A DNA stretch of 8,487 bases. Origin: Rickettsia typhi. Its GTDB lineage: Bacteria; Pseudomonadota; Alphaproteobacteria; Rickettsiales; UBA1997. Of this stretch, positions 1 through 6,294 are shown piece after piece. The DNA lies in the NCBI GenBank assembly GCA_945902255.1, contig CAMDMO010000067.1:1-8487 (forward strand), in the 5' to 3' direction. The number at the start of each line of letters is the position of its first letter. The first letter of the stretch is position 1. The notes below the pieces were generated by a model. That model was not told where the DNA came from. It saw nothing but the letters and a program-made list of their open reading frames with translations, and searched no databases. Made by a program: the position numbers and the translations under genes.

Positions 1-58
1 TATAAAGCTTATAGTTTGGCATATAACTAGCGCCAGAGATTATATATCTATTCAACGC

Positions 59-427
59 TCACACACTATTTACAATTCCAGCCCCCACCCCTGAAGCCCC
101 TGCAATGTTTGGAGTGGCAGGTGTGGGACTTGGTCTGTTAAATTTTTGCAACAATTCAACCATTTCGAACTTCCCACATCTTGTTGCGAATTCTATAGCA
201 TTTTCTCCATATCTATCTTTATTTGCTATATCAGCGCCATGCTCAAGCAGCTGCGTTGCAGCATTTTTAAATGATTCATCAAAAGCATTTTTATTTTCAG
301 ATGCCATTATAACGGAAAATAAGGGGGTGTAATGCGGATATTTTGCAGATGGCTTATTAACATCGAAACCTTGCGATATTAATTCCTCTAATTCTCTTGG
401 AGAACTTGTCGCAAGATAAGCTTTTTC
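59..427 (-). pseudogene. Detached C-terminal ankyrin segment of the upstream caspase-like/ankyrin gene
   Basis: This stretch reads on in exactly the same frame as the ankyrin gene ending at 428, with no further stop until TGA at 59-61. The 40 codons just after the TAA already look like ankyrin sequence (PRELEELISQGFDVN). A second repeat follows, with TPLFSVIM, then ATQLLEHGADIANKDRYGEN, then AIEFATRCGKFEMVELLQKF. The end is a low-complexity Pro/Thr/Gly/Ala-rich tail. The only ATG in this frame is at 305-307, which would give an 82-residue protein beginning in mid-repeat. I therefore read the segment as the severed C-terminus of one roughly 533-codon gene rather than an independent gene. Re-initiation at 307 or stop readthrough cannot be excluded. 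Confidence 0.65.
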
Positions 428-1660
428 TTAAAATTTCGCTCTTAATAAAAATTGTTTAATTTCTTCATATCCTTTGATATTAACTTCTTCCAAGGTAATT
501 TTAGAAATATATTCTAATTCTTCATCGGTAATTGCTGCGCCTGCTTTTAGAAAAAATTCTATTATCTTATTATCTTTTGCTATACAAGCCTTGCTTAGCG
601 CCGTTTTATAATTATTATCTTCGGCGTTAATCTTAGCTCCTCTTGAAATTAAATCTAAAACCGAATCTAAAAAGCCAAATTTAGCAGCTAAATGAAGCGC
701 TGTTTCACCTTTTTCATTTTCAGCATTTACATCACATATTTTAAACAAACTCTTAATCTGCTCTTCATATCCCAACTCCAAAGCCATTTCTAACGCCGAA
801 CTCTTAAAGCCATCGACGCATTCTAGTCCAGAACCAACTTCCAAATAATAGCCCGCATATTTTTTACCATAAGTGGGTCCACCTTCTTTTTGCCTTATCA
901 GCTCAATAAAAAAGGCATTATCTTTATATTCTTTTATAGATTTTGATGTAATTTTAGCTATATATTGAGCTATTAAAGATTCTTTATCTGGAATTTCTTC
1001 TATTTCTTTATCATAAAATTCAACAAATTTTTGAATTTCACTCGCTAAAAATTCACCAATTTTTTTATCACTTAAATCTTCTGCACTTCTTGGTTTTGGC
1101 GCGCTATATTTATGAAATTTAACCACCCCATCCCGTTTAGATCTAGAGATAAATTTTGCCGTTTCTGCAGATGATATAATTCCATCTAAAAAAGATTTTA
1201 TAGGATTAGTTTCTGTTAAATTTTTATTATCCACCGCTACTCTGGAAATTACAGATTTCCCAGCATGAATTATAAAACTTACATTTGGTAATATATTGCT
1301 ATATTGCTTCATATTAGTCGAATCTTCATCGCCAGTAAGGCCAACGCCACTATGACAAGAATAAACTTCGCATAGCAATTGTGCATTTAGATTTACCGAT
1401 TCAACAAGACTAGTTGGATGCCTAAAACTTCCTTTTATCAAAGCTATTTCGCCATCTTCATTACCATGGCAATCAAGAACCAACTTAACATTTGCGCCAT
1501 CAAAAAGATTGGTTGAAAGGCTGCGATTAAAATGATCAATCACCTCAAGATCAACATCAAAATTAATCATATCCACTGCATCACTTGAAACTATAGCACT
1601 CTCCTCTTCCGGAGAATAAAATAGATCTTGCCCTCTAAGAAAAATTACTGACTGCCTCAT
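428..1660 (-). CDS. Caspase-like (clan CD-like) N-terminal domain fused to ankyrin repeats; putative effector, prematurely terminated
   Basis: This 410-residue protein has two parts. Residues 55-140 contain a hydrophobic strand ending in His65-Gly66 (KLVLDCHGN). After 36 residues comes a second strand ending in Cys102 (CEVYSCHSG). This resembles the His-Gly/Cys dyad of caspase-like clan CD peptidases. Residues 141-285 are mostly charged and helical and I do not recognise them. From about 287 there are ankyrin repeats: a degenerate one at 287-316, a clear one at 318-349 (GETALHLAAKFGF, then SRGAKINAEDN), another at 351-380, and a partial one up to the stop. No signal peptide or membrane helix is seen. 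Ankyrin proteins of intracellular alphaproteobacteria are often secreted host-directed proteins, but that role is only inferred here. The ORF ends at an in-frame TAA, with ankyrin sequence continuing beyond it. The ATG lies 17 bp after the pyrD stop, without an evident Shine-Dalgarno. The ankyrin call is firm and the protease call tentative. Confidence 0.8.
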   Translation of the reverse strand: MRQSVIFLRGQDLFYSPEEESAIVSSDAVDMINFDVDLEVIDHFNRSLSTNLFDGANVKLVLDCHGNEDGEIALIKGSFRHPTSLVESVNLNAQLLCEVYSCHSGVGLTGDEDSTNMKQYSNILPNVSFIIHAGKSVISRVAVDNKNLTETNPIKSFLDGIISSAETAKFISRSKRDGVVKFHKYSAPKPRSAEDLSDKKIGEFLASEIQKFVEFYDKEIEEIPDKESLIAQYIAKITSKSIKEYKDNAFFIELIRQKEGGPTYGKKYAGYYLEVGSGLECVDGFKSSALEMALELGYEEQIKSLFKICDVNAENEKGETALHLAAKFGFLDSVLDLISRGAKINAEDNNYKTALSKACIAKDNKIIEFFLKAGAAITDEELEYISKITLEEVNIKGYEEIKQFLLRAKF

Positions 1661-1677
1661 AATAATTAATTATTTAA

Positions 1678-2754
1678 TCAAAAAACTCTAGAGCCAACCG
1701 CTTGCACTATATTTTCAAAACCATCTTTTTTTACCATTTCGCTTAATTCTTTTTTCGCCCTTTCTACCATTCCAAAACCTTGATAAATAAAGGCAGAATA
1801 AATTTGCACTAACGACGCGCCACATTTTATTTTCTCATAAGCATCTTTAGCAGAAGAAATTCCACCAACCCCCACTAAAGGGATTTTTCCATTAGTTAAT
1901 TTATAGAAATTTTTTAACACTTCGTTTGACTTGATAAATAGTGGCTTTCCGCTTAATCCACCAGTTTCTGCAGCCTGTTTGTTTTTTAAATTTAAGTTAC
2001 GATCAATTGTGGTATTGCTAATTATTAAACCATCAATTTCGTTTTTTATAACTATTTCAGCGACTTTTTCTTGCTCACTTAAAGCCAAATCTGGCGATAG
2101 CTTTAACAATATTGGACTATTTTTTTTATGAATATTTTTTAACTGATTTTTTTTCTTCATTATTTCAGACAAAAACAAATCTAGCTGATCTTCTTTTTGC
2201 AAATCGCGTAAATTTTTAGTATTTGGAGAAGATATGTTAATAGTGATGTAAGAGGCTTTTTGATAAAATTTTTCTAACAGAGGCAAATAGTCATTTAGCG
2301 CATTTTCAGTATCTTTATTTTTGCCGATATTAATGCCAAAAGGACAGGAAATTTTTTCAGTTATTTTAACAATATTTTTTGCAAAATTTTCAGCGCCTAA
2401 ATTATTAAAACCTAAACGATTAATAATCGCTTCATCTTCGCATAATCTAAACATTCTAGGTCTATCATTGCCAATTTGAGGTTGCGGAGTAACAGTGCCA
2501 GCTTCAACAAATCCAAAACCAAATTTTTCTAAAGTTAAAGCCACTTCAGCATTTTTATCAAAACCCGCCGCCATACCTATTGGGCTTTTAAAATCAAGAC
2601 CCCACAAATTTTGGTTTAGATTTTTATAATTTTCATTTAAAGAAAAAACCGTCGCCGCATTCGGGCAAAATTTTAAAAAATTTATTGCGAAATTATGCGC
2701 AACTTCAGGATCTAATTGAAAAATTAATGGTCTAAAAAATTGATAAAAATTCAT
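1678..2754 (-). CDS. pyrD: Dihydroorotate dehydrogenase (quinone), class 2
   Basis: PyrD oxidises dihydroorotate to orotate in de novo pyrimidine synthesis and passes the electrons through FMN to membrane quinone. At 358 residues it has the usual class 2 length. The class 2 amphipathic N-terminal extension (FYQFFRPLIFQLDPEVAHNF) would seat it on the inner face of the cytoplasmic membrane. Visible motifs are the FMN/substrate loop PIGMAAGFDKNAE (58-70), GFVEAGTVTPQPQIGNDRPR (81-100), INRLGFNNLG (111-120), and NISSPNTKNLRDLQ (173-186), where Ser176 is the expected class 2 catalytic base. Further motifs are SNTT (about 246-249), GGLSGKPL, and the phosphate-binding VGVGGISS. Its ATG overlaps the stop of the upstream membrane-protein gene by 4 bp (ATGA), which suggests translational coupling in the dapD operon. 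Retaining pyrD suggests the organism makes its own pyrimidines. Confidence 0.97.
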   Translation of the reverse strand: MNFYQFFRPLIFQLDPEVAHNFAINFLKFCPNAATVFSLNENYKNLNQNLWGLDFKSPIGMAAGFDKNAEVALTLEKFGFGFVEAGTVTPQPQIGNDRPRMFRLCEDEAIINRLGFNNLGAENFAKNIVKITEKISCPFGINIGKNKDTENALNDYLPLLEKFYQKASYITINISSPNTKNLRDLQKEDQLDLFLSEIMKKKNQLKNIHKKNSPILLKLSPDLALSEQEKVAEIVIKNEIDGLIISNTTIDRNLNLKNKQAAETGGLSGKPLFIKSNEVLKNFYKLTNGKIPLVGVGGISSAKDAYEKIKCGASLVQIYSAFIYQGFGMVERAKKELSEMVKKDGFENIVQAVGSRVF

Positions 2755-3428
2755 TCTTTATTTGGAATTATTTTTCGCGATAAGAGTAATAAACTGGCGC
2801 TTATAGCAACTATAAGCAAAATCACATCTGAAGATCTTTTAAGTAAAAAATTATCCGATAATTTATCTTTTAAATGCATTTTTTTTCTTTCACTTAACTC
2901 TATTTCTTCATAAGCTTTATTTGACAAATTATTTTCGATTTTTTTCCCTAAATAAAATTTTTTAACCGCAACATGAACCGAATGAGACTTTATTTCCATT
3001 GGATTTGCCACTATTTCACTTTGTTTGGCAAGCCTTTGATTGTAAATATTCTCAGAAATTTGTGATAGATTTTTTGTGATTAAAAAAAATGCAATAAAAA
3101 CTATTATAACAATAACGAAGTTAGAAATTATAAAAAGCAATGATGCGCGCGAATGCTTCTTTTTCAAGGGATCAAGAGCATTTACATGAATTGGATTATA
3201 GTTAGAAATTAAAAATAAAATCACCATCGAATAGACGATTAAAGCCAACACAATTTCTTTAAAAGAGTTATAATTTGAAATTGATAAGCTAAAAAATAAA
3301 ACTGCTACTAGATGAGAAATAATTAAGCTGATTACTGTAGTGGTGCGGGTTTTGGAAAAAAAAAGAATCAAGCAATTAATTACAACAAAAATTAAAAGCG
3401 TAAAAAATTTTGCATCAAATAATGACAT
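2751..3428 (-). CDS. Five-helix membrane protein, resembling MbhD/MbhE-like C-terminal region of MrpA-type antiporter subunit
   Basis: This is a 225-residue integral membrane protein. Hydrophobic helices lie at about 7-24, 31-51, 57-76, 95-118 and 201-217, and a charged, Lys/Glu-rich loop of about 80 residues separates the last two. The three-helix front with FSKTRTTTVISLIISHL resembles the DUF4040/MbhD unit. A helix, a soluble loop and a last helix preceded by an R-x-x-D motif (KRSSDVILLIVAIS) resembles the MbhE-like unit. In the family that motif normally continues as D-T-L-G-E; here the Glu is absent. MrpA-type subunits act in Na+/H+ antiporters, but no partner subunit lies in this window, so the role is open. 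The start codon overlaps the dapD stop by one base (TAATG), and the stop overlaps the pyrD start. I recognised this from the pattern alone, so the family assignment is moderate and the membrane topology is secure. Confidence 0.6.
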   Translation of the reverse strand: MSLFDAKFFTLLIFVVINCLILFFSKTRTTTVISLIISHLVAVLFFSLSISNYNSFKEIVLALIVYSMVILFLISNYNPIHVNALDPLKKKHSRASLLFIISNFVIVIIVFIAFFLITKNLSQISENIYNQRLAKQSEIVANPMEIKSHSVHVAVKKFYLGKKIENNLSNKAYEEIELSERKKMHLKDKLSDNFLLKRSSDVILLIVAISASLLLLSRKIIPNKE

Positions 3429-4267
3429 TAATCCCTCAAAAGCTCATTTACCGAAGTTTTAGAGCGAGTTTTTTCATCAACTTTTTTTACAATAACTGCG
3501 GCATAAAGCGAAATATTTTTATCTCCTTTGCTTGATGCAATATTACCAGGAACAACAACCGAATAGGCTGGAACGCGACCGTAAAAAATTTCACCAGTTT
3601 CACGATCAATAATTTTTGTTGAGGCGCCGATGTAAACTCCCATTGAAATTACCGAACCTTTTTCAACAATCACTCCTTCAGCAATTTCGCTACGCGCACC
3701 AATAAAACAATCATCTTCAATAATTACTGGATTTGCCTGCAGAGGTTCTAAAACCCCGCCAATTCCAGCACCACCTGAAATATGGCAATTTTTACCAATT
3801 TGCGCACAAGAACCAACTGTTGCCCAAGTATCAATCATGGTGCCTTCACCAACATGAGCTCCAAGATTTACAAAAGATGGAAGTAAAACTGCATTTTTTG
3901 CAATAAAAGCTGAATAGCGCACAACCGCTCCTGGTAATACTCTAAAACCAGCTTCGCGAAAATCGGACTCTTTCCAATTAGCAAATTTTAATGGCACTTT
4001 GTCAAAAAAAGAAATATTGTCGCCGCTTACAGATTTATGCTCGCTTAAATAATTATCATTTAGGCGAAATGACAATAAAATTGCTTTCTTAATCCATTGA
4101 TTCACTTGCCAAATATCATCTTTTTTTTCACAAATTCTAATTTTTCCACTATCTAACAAAGCCAATGTTTCATTAACCGCTTCACGAATTTCACCTTGCG
4201 TTGTAAGATTAATTTCAGCGCGCTTTTCGAAAGCATTTTCAATAATTGATGGAAGATGTTTGGTCAT
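3428..4267 (-). CDS. dapD: 2,3,4,5-tetrahydropyridine-2,6-dicarboxylate N-succinyltransferase
   Basis: DapD transfers succinyl from succinyl-CoA to tetrahydrodipicolinate, in the succinylase branch of meso-diaminopimelate/lysine synthesis that feeds peptidoglycan. At 279 residues it matches the family length of about 275. An alpha-helical N-terminal domain (1-100) precedes a left-handed beta-helix of hexapeptide repeats (about 108-215), seen as [58 protein letters not shown] and [20 protein letters not shown]. Asp146 and Glu194 are the likely equivalents of the acidic residues proposed for catalysis. The C-terminus ([10 protein letters not shown]) is also typical. It is the first gene of the minus-strand operon, with a divergent promoter region upstream. 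Its substrate succinyl-CoA is linked to the enzyme encoded by sucC farther along the window. Confidence 0.97.
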   Translation of the reverse strand: MTKHLPSIIENAFEKRAEINLTTQGEIREAVNETLALLDSGKIRICEKKDDIWQVNQWIKKAILLSFRLNDNYLSEHKSVSGDNISFFDKVPLKFANWKESDFREAGFRVLPGAVVRYSAFIAKNAVLLPSFVNLGAHVGEGTMIDTWATVGSCAQIGKNCHISGGAGIGGVLEPLQANPVIIEDDCFIGARSEIAEGVIVEKGSVISMGVYIGASTKIIDRETGEIFYGRVPAYSVVVPGNIASSKGDKNISLYAAVIVKKVDEKTRSKTSVNELLRD

Positions 4268-4297
4268 GTTATTTTTTTAGTAATGGATTTTTTGATA

Positions 4298-4326
4298 TTT
4301 ATAAGTTTGATTTGTTTAGTTTTCTA
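4298..4326 (-). promoter_or_regulatory. Candidate sigma-70-type promoter for dapD operon
   Basis: Read on the minus strand, a -35 TAGAAA (4321-4326, four of six to consensus) is followed by a 17-base spacer and a -10 TATAAA (4298-4303, five of six). This would start transcription near 4291, about 24 bases before the dapD ATG. In such AT-rich DNA, chance matches are common, so this is only a candidate. It overlaps the candidate promoter for the divergent small membrane protein. Confidence 0.35.
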
Positions 4327-4339
4327 GTATTTTTACGAT
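4312..4339 (+). promoter_or_regulatory. Weak candidate promoter for the small membrane protein
   Basis: TTGTTT (4312-4317), a 16-base spacer and TACGAT (4334-4339) form a weak plus-strand sigma-70-like match, about 28 bases before the ATG at 4368. A better-looking TAAAAT at 4352-4357 has no matching -35 and lies too close to the start. The site overlaps the candidate dapD promoter on the other strand, so the two could interfere with each other. Confidence 0.22.
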
Positions 4340-4367
4340 AGTTTTAAGCAATAAAATTTAGGTCATT

Positions 4368-4724
4368 ATGAGAGATAAACAACAAAAAACTGATAGGACG
4401 AAATTTAACAGAGTTGTTGATTATGCAATTCCAATTTTAGGTTCAATGTTTGCAACAACTATTTTTATTGTTTATAAATCAGCCCCCGCCATTCCAGCCC
4501 TTGTCTGCGGAGCGACCATAGGAATCGGATTAAAATATTTTTATGGCGACCCTTCAGTAAAAAAATTAACAGAGATAGAAAGAAAAGAAGAGTCAGATAG
4601 GCAGAGAGGTGGTGGACAAGAGCCAGACTTACAACAACATCCAAAACGCGGAATATCTCTACTTAGCTGCAGAAGAGTAAAATCAGAGACCATTGCCGTT
4701 ACTCCAAAAGCTCAAGAGCGCTAA
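4368..4724 (+). CDS. Small two-helix membrane protein, unknown function
   Basis: I do not recognise this 118-residue protein. A basic N-terminus (residues 1-16) is followed by two predicted membrane helices at about 18-36 (YAIPILGSMFATTIFIVYK) and 40-59 (PAIPALVCGATIGIGLKYFY). A polar, charged tail of about 58 residues includes a Gly run (RGGGQEPD) and a basic C-terminus. An AGGT four bases before the ATG is a plausible ribosome-binding site, one of the few in the window. The gene runs against the surrounding minus-strand genes, and its TAA overlaps the hemY stop codon. The tail is less AT-biased than its neighbours, so it may be a lineage-specific or acquired gene. Coding status rests on the hydrophobic pattern, the ribosome-binding site and the lack of a competing gene on the opposite strand here. 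Confidence 0.6.
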   Translation: MRDKQQKTDRTKFNRVVDYAIPILGSMFATTIFIVYKSAPAIPALVCGATIGIGLKYFYGDPSVKKLTEIERKEESDRQRGGGQEPDLQQHPKRGISLLSCRRVKSETIAVTPKAQER

Positions 4725-5407
4725 TCCAAATCTCCATACTTCTGCACCAAATCTTCTGCATCCTTATGCAGGCCATGCTTCTTGTAAAGCGAGAATAGGC
4801 TTTTTACAATATCAAGATTATCATGTTTTACCGATAAAATTTGAGTTGCATAGGCAATCGCGCTAGCATTATCCTTCTTTTGCAAAGCCATTCTAAATTT
4901 TGATTTCAATAGCAAAATTCTAGCATGCTTATTTTCATCAAATTTTGAAAAAAATTCTATTGCCTTAGGAAAATTTTGATTTTGAAAAGCTATTTTTCCT
5001 AAGAAAAAATTATTAAGCTGTGGATTTTTTATTAGCTTTGAAAATCTTTTTTGCAAAACTTCTGCCGATTTTTTGTCTCCAACTTCAATTGCTAATAATG
5101 ATTGCGCCATTAAATCAAAGGCTTGGTGATGTCTATGAACTAATTTTTCTAAACGCCTTAGATAATTTCTTCTGAAAAATAATTTTAAGAAATTTGGAAA
5201 TCTAATCGCCAAAATACGAGTAACTATATAAGATAAGATAAAAATCAATAATACCAAAATTATTGACAATAAAATCGCGGTTAAAATATCAGTTTTTGCC
5301 TCATAACCCAGCCAATTTATTAATACTACTCCATCATGGTCAAGAACCCAAACTAAAGCGGCGCTGATAATGGAAGCAATGAATAAAAACCACAAAATAG
5401 CAATCAT
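4721..5407 (-). CDS. hemY: HemY-like membrane protein with TPR-like region, short form
   Basis: This matches the proteobacterial HemY family, which sits in heme-biosynthesis clusters. It is distinct from the protoporphyrinogen oxidase that has also been called HemY. Two membrane helices lie at about 3-22 and 40-64, with the family's conserved short segment between them (VVLINWLGYEAKTD, residues 27-40). A basic stretch (68-95, FFRRNYLRRLEKLVHRHH) leads into helical-hairpin, TPR-like repeats from about 97 to the end (LLAIEVGDKKSAEVLQK, GKIAFQNQNFPKAIEFFSK). At 228 residues it is much shorter than the 400 or so usual in the family, so most of the C-terminal TPR region is missing. The ORF ends cleanly and the convergent gene follows at once. 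The start lies 2 bp after the mitofilin-like stop. The biochemical role of HemY is not well defined. Confidence 0.82.
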   Translation of the reverse strand: MIAILWFLFIASIISAALVWVLDHDGVVLINWLGYEAKTDILTAILLSIILVLLIFILSYIVTRILAIRFPNFLKLFFRRNYLRRLEKLVHRHHQAFDLMAQSLLAIEVGDKKSAEVLQKRFSKLIKNPQLNNFFLGKIAFQNQNFPKAIEFFSKFDENKHARILLLKSKFRMALQKKDNASAIAYATQILSVKHDNLDIVKSLFSLYKKHGLHKDAEDLVQKYGDLD

Positions 5408-5409
5408 AC

Positions 5410-6294
5410 TTAACTTATAGTTTTTAAATAATTTAAAATTTCTTGATCAACTTTTTTAACTTCAACTGATATATTTAAATCATCTAAAAATTTAGCTAAA
5501 ATTTTATGATAATTTTGATCAAGCGTCAGTAAAGATTTTATAGCTTCTTGATAGTTTTCTTCACGAAGAAAACTCTCTGTTTTAGCAATCGCCATGTCAA
5601 CATCTGCGCCTTTTCCATCAATTCTTCTGATAACAATTAGTTTAGAAATTGTATAACGAAGTTTAGCGTAAAATCCGGTTTCAACCACGCTATGTTTTGT
5701 TGCGATTAACTCTGGAATAAGATTAGAAAATTCTGAAATAATTTTTTTCTGATCAGAAAAATTTTGTAATAATGTTTGTAATTTTTCATTTTCTTTTTTA
5801 AGAAATTCATCAGATATAGCAAGTATCTCGAAGCTTTTCATCTCTTCACCATATTTTTCACCGGCAAAAATTTTCTGCCTCAAATCAACATAAGAAAAAA
5901 TCATTTTACCAATTTTTTCTCTATTTTTATATTTTACAAATTCAGCTCTAAGATCTTCCATTTGTTGCTTTAGGTCACTAATTTGTATTTGATTCTTCAA
6001 AAGAGATTGATAAACAAATTCTGCGCCACGAGCTTTTAAGTCAGCAACCGTGAGCTCTGATAGATCTTGAGAATCGCCATTTGCTTGATTTTTGTAATCT
6101 TCAGAAATATCAAAGATATCTGCATCTAAACCATCATGCTTAGCATTTTTTGCCCCTATATTCTCAGAAATATACCAATATTTAAATCCAAAATAGCCAA
6201 AAACTACAAGCGCAATCAATATCAATATTTTTACTAAAAAAAACTGCAATTTTTTATTATCTTTTTTTTGATTCTGCTCGGTATTATCGGTCAT
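5410..6294 (-). CDS. Mitofilin/Mic60-like inner-membrane protein
   Basis: This 294-residue protein has the layout of alphaproteobacterial mitofilin (COG4223) homologues. A short polar, Lys-rich N-terminus is followed by one membrane helix (about 17-42, with LVKILILIALVVFGYFGF), a helical coiled-coil-like region (about 84-125, LKQQMEDLRAEFVKYK, and 160-185), and a C-terminal domain. That domain has the typical segment LRYTISKLIVIRRIDGKGAD (212-231), then helices with FLREENYQEAIKSLLTL. The body should lie in the periplasm, anchored in the inner membrane. Mic60 homologues shape membranes in alphaproteobacteria and mitochondria; that function is inherited from the family and not shown here. Its place between hemD and hemY is the classic alphaproteobacterial arrangement and supports the call. 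The ATG overlaps the hemD stop (ATGA). The sequence is divergent and shorter than many homologues. Confidence 0.8.
   Translation of the reverse strand: MTDNTEQNQKKDNKKLQFFLVKILILIALVVFGYFGFKYWYISENIGAKNAKHDGLDADIFDISEDYKNQANGDSQDLSELTVADLKARGAEFVYQSLLKNQIQISDLKQQMEDLRAEFVKYKNREKIGKMIFSYVDLRQKIFAGEKYGEEMKSFEILAISDEFLKKENEKLQTLLQNFSDQKKIISEFSNLIPELIATKHSVVETGFYAKLRYTISKLIVIRRIDGKGADVDMAIAKTESFLREENYQEAIKSLLTLDQNYHKILAKFLDDLNISVEVKKVDQEILNYLKTIS

Noticed and set aside
1..58. Possible terminator after the ankyrin gene
   Set aside because: Only 4-5 bp imperfect stems and no T-run on the minus strand; nothing can be supported here.
105..332. 75-codon plus-strand open frame
   Set aside because: It lies antisense to the ankyrin tail, which has clear repeat sequence; its own translation has no recognisable pattern.
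1931..2131. 66-codon plus-strand open frame inside pyrD
   Set aside because: Shadow of pyrD, whose motifs are intact across this stretch.
4756..4771. CTGCAT-CCTT-ATGCAG hairpin near the convergent gene ends, considered as a terminator for the small gene
   Set aside because: It has no following T-run and lies inside hemY coding sequence; six pairs are not enough to call it.
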